Assembly (NCBI RefSeq): GCF_023554255.2 | Contig: NZ_JAMJWD020000006.1 | Coordinates: 186,001 to 250,000 of the forward strand | Length of the DNA: 64,000 nt | Reading direction: 5' to 3' | From: Phyllobacterium sp. 21LDTY02-6 | GTDB lineage: Bacteria > Pseudomonadota > Alphaproteobacteria > Rhizobiales > Rhizobiaceae | Shown here: piece after piece, positions 1 through 9,642 of the stretch | How the letters are laid out: the number at the start of each line of letters is the position of its first letter | How positions within the stretch are numbered: position 1 is the first letter of the stretch | The notes under the pieces: model-generated | The model's database searches: none | What the model was told of the DNA's origin: nothing | What the model saw: the letters and a program-made list of their open reading frames with translations, nothing else | Program-made: the position numbers and the translations under genes

Positions 1-557
1 GCGACTGCGATGAACTGCATCGACTGGTCCGGCCGCATGAAAAAGTTGAACTGTCCCTGATCCAGGCCGAAACCCGGCATCATCAGCATTTCCATGAAGG
101 ATGCCGGGCGCACGATCGTTGCCGTGATCGGCAGCGTACGGATATGCGCTTCGATCCGCGCCTTGCTGTCGAAGTGGCCCATTCCCGTCGGTACATCGCC
201 GACAGCGCCGCCCGAGCTATAGACCAGATGACTGACCCCTGCCTCCACCGCAAGGTCGGCAATGGCGATACCCATGCCGACTTCCTCTTCGTCGGTGACC
301 GTGCCTCCGGGTGAACTCGGCTGCACGCTGAAGACACCGTGGACGCCAGACATCGCATCGCGGATGGTTTGCGGCTCGGCGAACGCACCCTGAACCACCT
401 CGATGCCATTGGCCTGAAGGGCCAGCGCCTTGGACCCGTTCCGGTCGCGGACGAACGCGCGAACGCGCCAGCCCGCATTCGACAAGGCGCCGGATACGGA
501 ACCGCCCTGCTGGCCGGTTGCTCCGAAAACCAGGATGGGACGATTATGATTGGACAT
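1..557 (-). CDS. NmrA-like NAD(P)-binding oxidoreductase, 3' end cut by window
   Basis: The protein starts at the ATG reading leftward from 557 and runs off the window edge, so the C-terminus is missing. Residues about 6-20 hold a Rossmann dinucleotide motif (ILVFGATGQQGGSV), followed by a typical NmrA/atypical SDR body (WRVRAFVRD near 30, VYSSGG near 110, IVRPASFMEM near 155). Members of this family bind NAD(P)H and act either as quinone or isoflavone-type reductases or as redox sensors. The gene is divergent from an HxlR regulator, an arrangement often seen for HxlR and the reductase it controls. Substrate unknown. The family call is solid; a function is not given by the sequence. Confidence 0.8.
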   Translation of the reverse strand, partial: MSNHNRPILVFGATGQQGGSVSGALSNAGWRVRAFVRDRNGSKALALQANGIEVVQGAFAEPQTIRDAMSGVHGVFSVQPSSPGGTVTDEEEVGMGIAIADLAVEAGVSHLVYSSGGAVGDVPTGMGHFDSKARIEAHIRTLPITATIVRPASFMEMLMMPGFGLDQGQFNFFMRPDQSMQFIAV

Positions 558-563
558 CTGAGA

Positions 564-587
564 AACCCTCTATGTTGAACAAGGGTT
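564..587. promoter_or_regulatory. candidate HxlR operator, inverted repeat AACCCT-N12-AGGGTT
   Basis: Perfect 6-bp arms (AACCCT at 564-569, AGGGTT at 582-587) lie in the 92-bp gap between the divergent NmrA-like and HxlR genes. This is where an HxlR dimer could control both promoters. Binding is inferred from position and symmetry only. Confidence 0.35.
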
Positions 588-649
588 ACCCATATATACT
601 ATTGGAAATGCGATAGAAGACGGCACATTTCTGAACCCAGAGCACAAGG

Positions 650-1069
650 ATGATACGCTTGGAGAAACTCGTGCATGGCAGGCCTTATCAACTGACGGAG
701 CGGGGACCCAGATTCAAACCCTGCGCACCCAACAGCGTGCTGGCGCGGCTTGGCGACAAATGGACGATACTCGTCATGTCGCATCTTGCTATCGCCCCCG
801 GCCATCGGCTGCGTTTTTCGGAGCTGAAGACCGGCATCGAGGGCATCACGCAGCGAATGCTGACGCTCACTCTCCGCAACCTCGAGCGTGACGGCCTTCT
901 GGTACGGCACTATTTTCCCGAGGTGCCGCCGCGCGTGGAATATGAACTGACCGGCATGGGGGCGAGCATGCTGCCAGCGCTTGAAGGATTCACGTCCTGG
1001 ATCCGCGAGCACTGGCCCAGCATCGAGGCATGCCGCCAGTCCTATGACGAGACGCAAAAGCAGAAATAG
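650..1069 (+). CDS. HxlR-family winged-helix regulator
   Basis: A 139-residue protein with the HxlR winged helix: ARLGDKWTILVM near residues 32-43, RFSELKTGIEGITQRML near 55-71, and the wing LVRHYFPEVPPRVEYELT near 83-100. HxlR proteins are small dimeric regulators that respond to redox or reactive electrophiles. The gene is divergent from the NmrA-like oxidoreductase and probably controls it. Start choice is open: ATG at 650 has AAGG touching it, while an in-frame GTG at 671 has GGAG six bases upstream. The cysteine near residue 25 resembles the redox cysteine some members carry near their N-terminus, but a redox role here is not shown. Confidence 0.85.
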   Translation: MIRLEKLVHGRPYQLTERGPRFKPCAPNSVLARLGDKWTILVMSHLAIAPGHRLRFSELKTGIEGITQRMLTLTLRNLERDGLLVRHYFPEVPPRVEYELTGMGASMLPALEGFTSWIREHWPSIEACRQSYDETQKQK

Positions 1070-1072
1070 CGG

Positions 1073-1990
1073 TCAGGCAGATACGGACTCCGCCGAGATT
1101 TGCCTTGCGACCTCACCAATCAGCGAGCGTAGCCACCGATGCGCCGGATCGCTGCGATATCGGACGTGCCAGGCAAGCTCGACAGGAAAGCTCCCGAGAT
1201 CGACCGGCGCAGGTAGAACCTTCAACCGCTGGTCACGGCGGAGCCGCTCGCAGATCAGCCGTGGCAGCGTGGCGCAATAGTCCGTAACGGCAATCATCTC
1301 CGGAACGGCCAGAAAATGCGTCACCGATACTGCCACGTCGCGTTTGACGCCACGTTGCTGCAACGCCTGGAACAACCCGGTGCGCATCCGGCCGGGAGGC
1401 AGCACATTGACATGCTTCATCCGCTCGTACTGTTCCTGCGATATGCTGTCGCCGATTTCCGGATGATCCTTGCGCACGACGCAGGCCAGGCCATCATCCA
1501 TGAGATGCTGAACGACCATGTTGTCCGGCGCATCCATGATCCTGCCGAGCACCATCTCCGTCGTCCCGGAAATGGCCCCCGTCTCGACAAGATCATTGCC
1601 GAATGGCGTCAGACGAAGCCTGAGACCCGGGGCCTGTTCGCGCAGCCGTGCGGCGATCACCGGCATCAGGACGAATTCGACATAGCTGTTGGGGGCGACG
1701 GTAAACTGACGGGTAGCGAGGGCGGGATCGAATTGCTGTTGGCCCAGAATCGCGTCGTCCAGGCCTGCGAGCGCGGCGCGCACGACAGGGGCAAGTTCCT
1801 CGGCCATCTGCGTCGGCTTCATGCCGTAGCGCTCGCGGATGAAGAGAGGATCGCGCAACGTATCGCGCAGACGATTGAGCGCATTGGACAGCGCGGGCTG
1901 CGTCATTCCAAGCCGCCGAGCAGCGCGGGTAACGTTGCGCTCGTCCATCAGAGCCAGGAAGATCGGCAGGAGATTCAGGTCATATTTCAT
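1073..1990 (-). CDS. LysR-family transcriptional regulator
   Basis: A 305-residue protein of standard LysR length. The N-terminal helix-turn-helix is clear (NVTRAARRLGMTQPALSNAL, residues about 19-38), followed by the LysR effector-binding domain. The N-terminus, which begins MKYDLNLLPIF, resembles the NodD/PcpR-like branch of the family. It is divergent from the DJ-1/PfpI gene at 2110, with about 120 bp between the starts, and LysR regulators commonly control a divergent neighbour. Convergent with the HxlR gene, three bases apart. The effector cannot be read from sequence. Confidence 0.9.
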   Translation of the reverse strand: MKYDLNLLPIFLALMDERNVTRAARRLGMTQPALSNALNRLRDTLRDPLFIRERYGMKPTQMAEELAPVVRAALAGLDDAILGQQQFDPALATRQFTVAPNSYVEFVLMPVIAARLREQAPGLRLRLTPFGNDLVETGAISGTTEMVLGRIMDAPDNMVVQHLMDDGLACVVRKDHPEIGDSISQEQYERMKHVNVLPPGRMRTGLFQALQQRGVKRDVAVSVTHFLAVPEMIAVTDYCATLPRLICERLRRDQRLKVLPAPVDLGSFPVELAWHVRYRSDPAHRWLRSLIGEVARQISAESVSA

Positions 1991-2109
1991 TCAATCATAT
2001 TGCTTGGAACATATCTGCAATCAAGAAGATAAATTTCCGAAATAATCAAACCTGAGGCATGATCAACGCATCCAAACAGCTGCTACAGCAATTCGAAAGG
2101 ATCAAGCAC

Positions 2110-2802
2110 ATGAACATCCTGATGGTGCTCACCTCGCATGACGAACTCGGCAATACCGGCCGCAAGACCGGCTTCTGGCTGGAGGAATTCGCCGCGCCCT
2201 ATTACACCTTCCTCGAAGCGGGCGCGACGGTCACGGTCGCATCTCCGAAAGGAGGCCAGCCGCCGCTCGACCCGAAGAGCAACGAGCCGGACTCCCAGAC
2301 GGAGCAGACCCGGCGTTTCCATGACGACTCCGCCGCGCAGGCAGTTCTTGCATCGACGGTGCCGCTCGCGTCGGTTGCCCACGACGATTACGACGCCGTC
2401 TTCTATCCCGGTGGCCATGGTCCGCTTTGGGACCTGGCGGAAGACCGAAATTCAATCAACCTCATCCAGTCCTTGTATCGCTCCGGCAAGCCCGTCGCCT
2501 TCGTTTGCCATGCACCCGGCGTTCTGCGGCATGTCCAGGCCGAAGACGGTACGCCTCTGGTCAAGGGCAAGAAAGTCACGGGCTTCAAGAACACGGAAGA
2601 GGACGCCGTCGGCCTGACGGATGTCGTCCCCTTTCTGGTCGAGGATGTCCTGAAGCAGAATGGCGGCATCTATTCGAGCGGCGCCGACTGGTCATCCCAT
2701 GCGGTCGAGGACGGCTTGCTGATCACCGGCCAGAATCCGGGATCCTCCGTGGAGACAGCCGGCATACTGATCGGCAAGCTGAAATCCGCGACAGCCGCCT
2801 GA
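2110..2802 (+). CDS. DJ-1/PfpI-family (type 1 glutamine amidotransferase-like) protein
   Basis: A 230-residue protein with the nucleophile elbow FVCHAPGVL (Cys near residue 135) and the conserved YPGGHGPLWD loop near 100. This places it in the Hsp31/GATase1-like part of the DJ-1/PfpI superfamily, whose members act as glyoxalase III, deglycase-like or chaperone proteins. I prefer the ATG at 2110 because GAAAGGATC lies at the right distance and the sequence after it (MNILMVLTS) starts the first beta strand; an in-frame start at 2059 would add 17 residues. It is divergent from a LysR regulator, so electrophile or aldehyde stress induction is plausible but not shown. Confidence 0.85.
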   Translation: MNILMVLTSHDELGNTGRKTGFWLEEFAAPYYTFLEAGATVTVASPKGGQPPLDPKSNEPDSQTEQTRRFHDDSAAQAVLASTVPLASVAHDDYDAVFYPGGHGPLWDLAEDRNSINLIQSLYRSGKPVAFVCHAPGVLRHVQAEDGTPLVKGKKVTGFKNTEEDAVGLTDVVPFLVEDVLKQNGGIYSSGADWSSHAVEDGLLITGQNPGSSVETAGILIGKLKSATAA

Positions 2803-2845
2803 TCGGAAGCGCGCACGGCAATGACTGCATTTTCGGATGGTGGCG

Positions 2846-3883
2846 CTATTGCCAGTCGAGCACCACCTTGCCGGAGTTGCCGGAGCGCATCGCATCGAAA
2901 CCGGTCTGGAATTCATCGATGGGCAGCCTGTGCGTGATGATGGGCGAGAGGTCGAGCCCACCCTGCACGAAGGCGATCATCTTGTACCAGGTCTCGAACA
3001 TTTCGCGGCCATAGATGCCCTTCAGGTTGAGCATCTTGAAGATGACCTTGTTCCAGTCGATCTCGAAGCCCGTCGGTGCAATGCCGAGAATGGCGATCTT
3101 GCCGCCATTGTTCATCTTGTCGATCATGTCGCGGAAGGCCGGGGCGGCGCCGGACATTTCGAGCCCGACGTCGAAGCCTTCGGTCATGCCGATATCCTTC
3201 ATCACGTCGGCGAGGTTCTGCTTCGACGCATCGACCACATGGTCGATGCCGAGTTGCCGCGCGAGGGCGAGCCGTATCGGATTGATGTCCGTTATGACCA
3301 CCTTGCGCGCGCCGGATCGCTTGGCGACGAGGGCACCCATGATGCCGATCGGCCCGGCGCCCGTCACCAGGACGTCCTCACCGACGAGATCGAAGCTCAG
3401 CGCCGTGTGAACGGCATTGCCGAACGGGTCGAATATCGCCGCCACCTCGTCGGGCACGTCATCGGGGATCGGCACGACATTATATTCGGGAATGCAGACA
3501 TATTCGCCGAACGAGCCGGGCCGATGCACGCCGACGCCGAGCGTATTGCGGCACAAATGGCCCCGCCCGGCCCGGCAGTTGCGGCAAACGCCGCACACGA
3601 TATGACCTTCGCCGGACACGCGCTGCCCGACCTTGTATTTTGTCACGGCGGAGCCGACATCGGCGATCTCGCCACAGAATTCATGGCCGACGACCATCGG
3701 GACCGGGATCGTCGCCTGGGCCCACTGATCCCAATTGTAGATGTGGACGTCGGTTCCGCAGATCGCGGATTTCCTGACGCGGATCAACACGTCGTTCGGC
3801 CCCGGTTCCGGCACGGGCACCCGCTCCATCCAGATGCCGGGTTCGGCTTTCGCCTTCACGAGGGCTTTCATCATGTTGGACAT
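2846..3883 (-). CDS. tdh: L-threonine 3-dehydrogenase
   Basis: A 345-residue zinc-dependent medium-chain dehydrogenase that oxidises L-threonine to 2-amino-3-ketobutyrate with NAD. Seen: the catalytic zinc region [14 protein letters not shown] and GHEFCGEI, the structural zinc cysteine cluster ([15 protein letters not shown]), and the Rossmann GAGPIGIMG. The ATG at 3883 gives [16 protein letters not shown], close to the usual N-terminus; an upstream in-frame start would overlap kbl. One base separates it from the kbl stop (TGACATG), so the pair is translationally coupled. It works with Kbl to turn threonine into glycine and acetyl-CoA. Confidence 0.95.
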   Translation of the reverse strand: MSNMMKALVKAKAEPGIWMERVPVPEPGPNDVLIRVRKSAICGTDVHIYNWDQWAQATIPVPMVVGHEFCGEIADVGSAVTKYKVGQRVSGEGHIVCGVCRNCRAGRGHLCRNTLGVGVHRPGSFGEYVCIPEYNVVPIPDDVPDEVAAIFDPFGNAVHTALSFDLVGEDVLVTGAGPIGIMGALVAKRSGARKVVITDINPIRLALARQLGIDHVVDASKQNLADVMKDIGMTEGFDVGLEMSGAAPAFRDMIDKMNNGGKIAILGIAPTGFEIDWNKVIFKMLNLKGIYGREMFETWYKMIAFVQGGLDLSPIITHRLPIDEFQTGFDAMRSGNSGKVVLDWQ

Positions 3884-3884
3884 G

Positions 3885-5081
3885 TCAGTTCGCTCCGATA
3901 ATTCCAAGCTCGCGCCCGACTTCGGCGAAGACTTCGATTGCGCGGGCCACATCGTCGCTCGTATGGGCGGCGGACATCTGCGTACGGATACGCGCCTGTC
4001 CCTTGGGCACGACAGGGAATGAAAACCCTATCACATAGACGCCTTTTTCAAGCATGCGCGCGGCCATTTGCTGGGCCAGCGCGGCATCCCCGAGCATGAC
4101 CGGGATGATCGCATGATCGGCGCCGGCGAGCGTGAAGCCGAGCTTTGTCATGTCGCGCCGAAAATGCTCGGCATTCGCCTGCAGCCTCGAGCGCAATTCG
4201 CCCCCGCTCTCGATGAGATCGAAAACCTTGAGCGAGGCAGCGGCGATGACCGGCGCCAGCGTATTTGAGAACAGATAGGGCCGCGAGCGCTGCCGGAGCC
4301 ATTCGACGACTTTCGCCGACGCCGACGTATAGCCGCCGGACGCGCCGCCGAGCGCCTTGCCGAGCGTGCCGGTGATGATGTCTATCCGGCCTTCGACGCC
4401 GCAATGTTCGGGCGAGCCGCGGCCATGCTTGCCGACGAAGCCGACGGCATGGCTGTCGTCGACCATGACCATGGCGCCATATTTGTCGGCGAGATCGCAG
4501 ATGCCGCCGAGATTGGCGATAATTCCGTCCATCGAGAAGACGCCGTCCGTCGCGATCATCTTGAAGCGGCTGCCTTCGGCCTTCTTCAATTCTTCCTCAA
4601 GCGCCGCCATGTCATTATTGGCGTAGCGGAACCGCTTGGCCTTGGAGAGCCGCACGCCGTCGATGATCGAGGCATGATTGAGGGAGTCGGAGATGATCGC
4701 GTCTTCCTCGCCAAGCAATGTCTCGAACAGTCCGCCATTGGCATCGAAACAACTCGAATAGAGGATGGTGTCCTCCATGCCGAGAAAGCTCGAAATGCGG
4801 CTTTCCAGCTGCTTGTGTTCCTCCTGCGTGCCGCAGATGAAGCGAACCGAAGCCATGCCATAGCCGTAACGGCTCAGTGCCGCTCTGGCAGCCTCCGCAA
4901 GTTCCTCATTATCGGCAAGGCCGAGATAATTATTGGCGCAGAAGTTCAGGACCTTGGCGCCCGATGCGACCTCGATCCTGCCCGATTGCTTGGAGGTGAT
5001 GACGCGCTCGGATTTGTAGAGCCCGGCGCCCTTCAGCTCTTCCAATTCTGCCGAAATATGTTCGATGAAAGACTTGGTCAT
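3885..5081 (-). CDS. kbl: glycine C-acetyltransferase (2-amino-3-ketobutyrate CoA ligase)
   Basis: A 398-residue PLP enzyme of the alpha-oxoamine synthase family, which cleaves 2-amino-3-ketobutyrate with CoA to glycine and acetyl-CoA. Seen: the N-terminal [10 protein letters not shown], the PLP stacking region [11 protein letters not shown], the cofactor aspartate in VDDSHAVG, and the Schiff-base lysine in [10 protein letters not shown]. Length equals that of characterised Kbl. It is the first gene of kbl-tdh; the 103-bp gap to the next gene upstream must hold its promoter. Distinguished from 5-aminolevulinate synthase and AONS by its tdh partner and overall sequence. Confidence 0.95.
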   Translation of the reverse strand: MTKSFIEHISAELEELKGAGLYKSERVITSKQSGRIEVASGAKVLNFCANNYLGLADNEELAEAARAALSRYGYGMASVRFICGTQEEHKQLESRISSFLGMEDTILYSSCFDANGGLFETLLGEEDAIISDSLNHASIIDGVRLSKAKRFRYANNDMAALEEELKKAEGSRFKMIATDGVFSMDGIIANLGGICDLADKYGAMVMVDDSHAVGFVGKHGRGSPEHCGVEGRIDIITGTLGKALGGASGGYTSASAKVVEWLRQRSRPYLFSNTLAPVIAAASLKVFDLIESGGELRSRLQANAEHFRRDMTKLGFTLAGADHAIIPVMLGDAALAQQMAARMLEKGVYVIGFSFPVVPKGQARIRTQMSAAHTSDDVARAIEVFAEVGRELGIIGAN

Positions 5082-5184
5082 GGCGGTCCCGATGTCGACA
5101 CGGTCAATTGATGCCGGTTGTCATCTCATGAACCGCCCGACGGCTCAAGTCCGTATTCGTCCGGAGCTCCAGAATACGCCCTGT

Positions 5185-6999
5185 TCAGACCTGGACGAGA
5201 TGGCCGGCGGCGACTTCCCTATATTGCCGCTCGGGCATGACGAAGTCTGGCGGGCGAACCGGACTCCTGATCTCGTCATTGGAAACAGGCCGTTTCAGGC
5301 CACGCCTCGAAGGATCGGGGACCGGCACCGCGGATATGAGTTTCTTCGTATAGGGGTGCTGCGGATTCTCGAATATCGCGGCGCGCGAACCGATCTCGAC
5401 GATTTCCCCGAGATACATCACTGCTATTCGGTGGCTGACGCGCTCGACGACCGCGATATCGTGGGAAATGAAGAGGAATGCCAGGTTCAGGCTCGCCTGG
5501 AGGTCGAGCAGCAGGTTGATGACCTGCGCCTTGATCGAAACGTCGAGCGCCGACACGGATTCATCCGCGACGATCAGCTTCGGATCCAGTGCCAGCGCGC
5601 GGGCGATGCAGACGCGCTGACGCTGGCCGCCGGAAAACTCATGCGGATAGCGCGCCGCCATATCGGCGGACAGCCCGACCCGCTCCAGAAGATCGCTCAC
5701 CTTTTCCCGCGCTTGCGAGCGCGAGCCAAGCCGGTGTTCGAGAAACGGCTCGGCAATGGCGGCGCCCACCGTCATGCGCGGATTGAGGCTGGCGAAAGGA
5801 TCCTGAAAGATCATCTGCATCGTCCGGCGCGCGGCCTTCATCTCCGCCGCATCCATGGTCAATACATCCTGCCCGTTCAGGAGCACCTCGCCCGATTGTG
5901 GCTGCACCAGCCGCATGATCGAACGGCCGGTCGTCGATTTGCCGCAGCCGGATTCACCGACGAGCGACAGCGTTTCGCCCGGCTGCAACGAGAATGACAG
6001 GTTCTCGACCGCATGGACCCGGCCTTCCAGCTGGCCGAACATGCCGGAATGAATGTTGAAACGGGTCGTCAGGTTGCGCACTTCGAGCAGCGGCGGCTTG
6101 TCGGCCTGCACGGTGTCGGCCGCCTCGACAGGCTGATCGGAGGTGCCGGTGAGCTTGTCCACGACCGGGAACCGCAAGGGTCTTGTATGGCCCTGCATCG
6201 AACCGAGAATCGGCACGGCAGAGAGCAGAGAACGCGTATAGCCGTGTTGCGGGCGCTGGAAAATATCGGCGGTAGCACCGGTTTCCACTGCCTCGCCATT
6301 ATACATGACGACGGTACGGTCGGCGATTTCGGCGACGACGCCCATGTCGTGCGTAATGAAAAGGACGGAGGTGCCCTCCTCGTCCTGCAGCAGCTTTATC
6401 AGATCGAGAATCTGCCCCTGGATAGTCACGTCCAGTGCCGTCGTCGGCTCATCGGCGATCAGCAGTTTCGGCTTGCTGGCGAGGGCCATGGCGATCATCA
6501 CTCTTTGCCGCATGCCGCCGGAGAACCGATGCGGAAATTCGTCGAACCGGGCCTTTGCCGCCGGGATGCGCACCTTTTCCAGAAGACGGATGGTTTCGGC
6601 CTTGGCGTCCGCCCGCGACATGTCATGGTGGCAGAGCAGCGCTTCGCTGATCTGCCGGCCGATGGTGAAGAGCGGGTTCAGGCTGGTCATCGGCTCCTGG
6701 AAGATCATGGCGACGTCATTGCCGCGAACGTCGCGCATGCTCCGCTCGGGCAGCGCCAGGATGTCCTTGCCGCCGAGCATTATCCGGCCTTCGATGCGGC
6801 TCTTGTCCTTCTGGAGCAGCCGCATGATCGACAATGACGTCACGCTCTTGCCGGAACCGGATTCGCCGACGATCGCCACGGTTTCGCGCGGCGCGACGTC
6901 GAAGGAAACGTTGCGAACCACCGGCCGCCATTTGCCATCCGCCAGGAAGGATGTGGTCAGGTTGGAAACCGAAAGAACCGGGCTGGTCACTCTATCCAT
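5185..6999 (-). CDS. dipeptide-type ABC transporter, fused double ATPase (DppD-DppF-like)
   Basis: A 604-residue protein with two complete peptide-family nucleotide-binding domains. NBD1: Walker A GESGSGKS near 48, signature FSGGMRQRV, Walker B LLIADEPTTALD. NBD2: Walker A GESGCGKST near 355, signature FSGGQRQRV, Walker B LIVADESVSALD, where DES replaces the usual DEP. Each NBD is followed by an oligopeptide-type C-terminal extension. This is the GsiA-like fused form. It probably powers the permeases at 10856-12666 and the binding protein at 12725, although the IclR, RidA and PLP-enzyme genes lie between. It follows the SelA-like gene by nine bases, so the two are one transcript. Confidence 0.9.
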   Translation of the reverse strand: MDRVTSPVLSVSNLTTSFLADGKWRPVVRNVSFDVAPRETVAIVGESGSGKSVTSLSIMRLLQKDKSRIEGRIMLGGKDILALPERSMRDVRGNDVAMIFQEPMTSLNPLFTIGRQISEALLCHHDMSRADAKAETIRLLEKVRIPAAKARFDEFPHRFSGGMRQRVMIAMALASKPKLLIADEPTTALDVTIQGQILDLIKLLQDEEGTSVLFITHDMGVVAEIADRTVVMYNGEAVETGATADIFQRPQHGYTRSLLSAVPILGSMQGHTRPLRFPVVDKLTGTSDQPVEAADTVQADKPPLLEVRNLTTRFNIHSGMFGQLEGRVHAVENLSFSLQPGETLSLVGESGCGKSTTGRSIMRLVQPQSGEVLLNGQDVLTMDAAEMKAARRTMQMIFQDPFASLNPRMTVGAAIAEPFLEHRLGSRSQAREKVSDLLERVGLSADMAARYPHEFSGGQRQRVCIARALALDPKLIVADESVSALDVSIKAQVINLLLDLQASLNLAFLFISHDIAVVERVSHRIAVMYLGEIVEIGSRAAIFENPQHPYTKKLISAVPVPDPSRRGLKRPVSNDEIRSPVRPPDFVMPERQYREVAAGHLVQV

Positions 7000-7008
7000 T
7001 GCGCTTCC

Positions 7009-8220
7009 TCAATCCGGCCATTGCAGGAGTTTGTCGATACGCGCGGCGTAGCGTTTCTCGTATGGCGTGGCGATGATCTCGTTCGACTGGCGCGCCTTGC
7101 TCAACTCCTCGTCCAGACGGGCGGCGACGATCTCCGCCTCGCCAGGATGGAGATTGCACGGGTCCATGTAGAAATAGCCATGCTCGGTTTCATGATCGCG
7201 AACGATCACCGGACGCGCTCCCGAAGCCAGGGCATCCGCGAGATCCCAGGCGGTGATATGCGCCTCCTGCGGATCGATAGTTACGCGCAGCCGGTCGAGC
7301 GGATTGTGGGTCGGGTCCGGCTCCAGCGCCGTGGCAACGCCCGGCCTGCCGGCAAGGGTGCGCTGCCACAGATCGAGATAGCCGCTTTCGGTGGCGCGGA
7401 TTGCCGCATGATCGCGCTTTTCCCATGCCTCCAGCGCGGCAATCGTGCCGAGGATGCTTTCCTTGCCGACCTTCATCCCACGGCCGATGCCGCGATTCTG
7501 CAGAAACGCGCTGCGAACGAGGGATTTTGAACCGGCGACGATGCCGCCCGTAGGGCCGCCCAGGAACTTGTGCGAGGAATAGAGCACCACATCGGCACCC
7601 TGTTCCAGGAACAGCCGCAGATCATATTCGGACGCCGCATCGACGATGACCGGAACGCCGCGCGCATGGCAGGTCTCGGCAAATTGCTTCAGGCCGATAA
7701 GCCCGTACTGCACGGTGTGGTGCGAAACCACGAAGACGGCCGCCGCCGTCCGTTCATTGATGGCGCCATCGAGATGATAGGGATAGCAGGAGGTTGCCTG
7801 GCCGATATAGATGGCCTTGGCGCCAGCGAGCCGGATGCCCTGATCGACCGGCGCGCCATAGCTGACGACCTGGCCGGTCTGGATGATGACTTCGTCCTTG
7901 AGGCCGGTCGCATCCGGCAGTCGCTCGATGGCAGCCAGATCATCGCCAGTCATCGCACCTGCCACGGCAAGCGTGATGCCGGCTGAACAGGACGCCGTGA
8001 CGAAGCCCGCCTCGCCGCCGGTGAGACGCGCGATGACGGGACTGGCGATCTTGTGCAATTCGTTGATCTCGACGAATTCCGGCAGGATGGCGGCAACGGC
8101 AGCCACCGCTTCCGGCACGACGATCGACGCCCCCAATGCCGTCATGGTCCCGGAGACGTTGATGACGGGCCGCAGTTTCCGCGCTGCGCGAATATCGGGT
8201 GCCAGGCTCAGATCAGTCAT
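7009..8220 (-). CDS. SelA-like PLP-dependent enzyme, probable ammonia-lyase or aminotransferase-fold enzyme
   Basis: About 403 residues, related to L-seryl-tRNA(Sec) selenium transferase (COG1921) but of the subgroup that includes D-glucosaminate-6-phosphate ammonia lyase and the 'selA-related' PLP enzymes. Seen: the lysine motif [15 protein letters not shown] and an upstream D in [12 protein letters not shown] likely to hold the pyridine nitrogen. No selenocysteine genes are nearby, so selenium chemistry is unlikely. The ATG at 8220 has GGAG seven bases upstream, so I prefer it over 8232. Neighbours (COG3964 hydrolase, RidA, peptide-type ABC) suggest beta-elimination or deamination of a released amino acid. 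The exact substrate is unknown. Confidence 0.75.
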   Translation of the reverse strand: MTDLSLAPDIRAARKLRPVINVSGTMTALGASIVVPEAVAAVAAILPEFVEINELHKIASPVIARLTGGEAGFVTASCSAGITLAVAGAMTGDDLAAIERLPDATGLKDEVIIQTGQVVSYGAPVDQGIRLAGAKAIYIGQATSCYPYHLDGAINERTAAAVFVVSHHTVQYGLIGLKQFAETCHARGVPVIVDAASEYDLRLFLEQGADVVLYSSHKFLGGPTGGIVAGSKSLVRSAFLQNRGIGRGMKVGKESILGTIAALEAWEKRDHAAIRATESGYLDLWQRTLAGRPGVATALEPDPTHNPLDRLRVTIDPQEAHITAWDLADALASGARPVIVRDHETEHGYFYMDPCNLHPGEAEIVAARLDEELSKARQSNEIIATPYEKRYAARIDKLLQWPD

Positions 8221-8258
8221 GAAGGTCTCCATTGCAAGGAAATAAGTTCCATTTCTTT

Positions 8259-8268
8259 GGCATATGCC
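8259..8268. promoter_or_regulatory. candidate IclR operator, palindrome GGCATATGCC
   Basis: A perfect 10-bp palindrome about 40 bp upstream of the SelA-like gene and about 55 bp upstream of the preferred start of the divergent IclR regulator. Short symmetric sites are usual for IclR dimers. Function is inferred from position. Confidence 0.35.
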
Positions 8269-8321
8269 GTAATAATGTAATAGCTTTCGCCAGAATCCTT
8301 CACCAAAGGGGAGCCGGACAC

Positions 8322-9131
8322 TTGGACAGCACTTCCATCGCGCAGACTGAAGCGGCCTCTCAAAAGGCGAAGCGCTCGCGCGTGAGCGGAATAGATCGCG
8401 CGCTGCAGGTCATCGACTATCTTTATGACACCGGGAGCGCGGTCGGCGTCTATGCCATAGCCAAGGCGATCGGCGCTCCGCTTTCCACCGTCTATGTCAT
8501 CATCGACGATCTGGTCGAGAAGAACCTTCTGTCCCGCAACCGGGATGGAACGGTCTGGCTCGGTGCGCGGCTCTACCATTACGGCCTGGCCTATGGTCGG
8601 TCGCTGGATTTTCTCAACGTGGCCAATCACGAAATGCACGATCTGAGCCGCCTTGCCGGCGAGACCGTGCAGGTTTGCGGCCGCGATGGAGATCATATGA
8701 TCGTTCTCGCCATGGCCGATGGCCCCGGTCACTTCCAGGTCGCCTCGCGCGTCGGAACGCGCGTGCCGTTGAACTGGACGGCTTCCGGCCGGCTTCTCGT
8801 CGGACACCTGCCCGAGCAGGAGCGCCTCGATCTTTTCGAACATTGCGCCAAATCCTCGCCGACTGGCCGGGCCATCATCGATCCCGCCGCGCTGTCCACT
8901 GCGGCGAGCGAGGCCCTCAAGACGCGCATTTCCATCCAGGCCGGCGAGTCGGATTACGCCGTCGCCTGCGTGGCCTCGCCGATCTGCGACGACAAGGGCG
9001 CCTGCATCGCCACGATATCGATCGTCCTCGCCGAGCAGAAGATCGCCGAGAACCCGGAACGCTATACGGCCGAGGTCATGGCGTCGGCGGAGCGGATCGA
9101 GACGGTTATGGGCTGGCGCGGTCATTCCTGA
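8322..9131 (+). CDS. IclR-family transcriptional regulator
   Basis: About 269 residues from a TTG at 8322, preceded by AAGGGGAG at good spacing; an in-frame ATG at 8232 would add 30 residues of poor character and overlap the divergent gene's start, so I prefer TTG. Seen: the N-terminal winged HTH ([14 protein letters not shown], then [19 protein letters not shown]) and the IclR effector domain ([20 protein letters not shown], then [16 protein letters not shown]). It sits between the two halves of the peptide-type ABC cluster, convergent with the RidA gene and divergent from the SelA-like gene, and likely controls both transcripts in response to the cluster's substrate. Confidence 0.85.
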   Translation: MDSTSIAQTEAASQKAKRSRVSGIDRALQVIDYLYDTGSAVGVYAIAKAIGAPLSTVYVIIDDLVEKNLLSRNRDGTVWLGARLYHYGLAYGRSLDFLNVANHEMHDLSRLAGETVQVCGRDGDHMIVLAMADGPGHFQVASRVGTRVPLNWTASGRLLVGHLPEQERLDLFEHCAKSSPTGRAIIDPAALSTAASEALKTRISIQAGESDYAVACVASPICDDKGACIATISIVLAEQKIAENPERYTAEVMASAERIETVMGWRGHS

Positions 9132-9138
9132 TCTTCCG

Positions 9139-9633
9139 TCAGCTCTTCAAGGCGACGATCGCCTCGATCTCGACTGTGATGTTGCCCGGCAGCGAGCCGA
9201 AACCCACGGCCGAACGGGCATGATTTCCAGCCTCGCCAAACACCTCGATCAATAGGTCGGAGCAGCCATTGATCACCGAAGGATGGTCGCCGAATTCAGG
9301 TATGGCATTGACCATGCCGAGCAGCTTTACGACGCGCTTGACCCGGCCGAGATCACCCAGCGCGGATTGCATGACCGCGAGCAGGTTGATGCCTGTCAGC
9401 CGCGCATGGTGGTAAGCGTCCGCGGCGGAGACGTCCCGCCCGACCTTGCCCGTATGGAGGAAGCCGTCATCCTCGCGCGGCCCCTGCCCCGACAGATAGA
9501 GAAGATTGCCCTCCTGGATATGGGTGACGAAGTTCGCAATGGGGCTTGGCGGTGGCGGCAGCACCACGCCGAGCGCCTTCAGCCGCTCATAGGGCGACTG
9601 GGTCTCGGCGATCGTATCGGAATTGGAATTCAC
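9139..9633 (-). CDS. RidA-family protein (enamine/imine deaminase family)
   Basis: A 164-residue YjgF/YER057c/UK114 protein with an N-terminal extension of about 30 residues compared with E. coli RidA. Seen: the strand LYLSGQGPRE near residue 50 and the catalytic-type arginine in NHARSAVGFGSLPGN near 140. RidA proteins hydrolyse reactive enamine/imine intermediates released by PLP-dependent dehydratases, to keto acids and ammonia. That fits the SelA-like PLP enzyme nearby. The start is GTG at 9633, with AGGA eight bases upstream. It follows the amidohydrolase by nine bases and probably ends that transcript. Confidence 0.85.
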   Translation of the reverse strand: MNSNSDTIAETQSPYERLKALGVVLPPPPSPIANFVTHIQEGNLLYLSGQGPREDDGFLHTGKVGRDVSAADAYHHARLTGINLLAVMQSALGDLGRVKRVVKLLGMVNAIPEFGDHPSVINGCSDLLIEVFGEAGNHARSAVGFGSLPGNITVEIEAIVALKS

Positions 9634-9642
9634 GACGGGGTC

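Noticed and set aside
7009-8220. Selenocysteine synthase (SelA)
   Set aside because: No selB, selD or tRNA-Sec is nearby, and the neighbourhood is catabolic. The protein fits the SelA-like PLP subgroup better.
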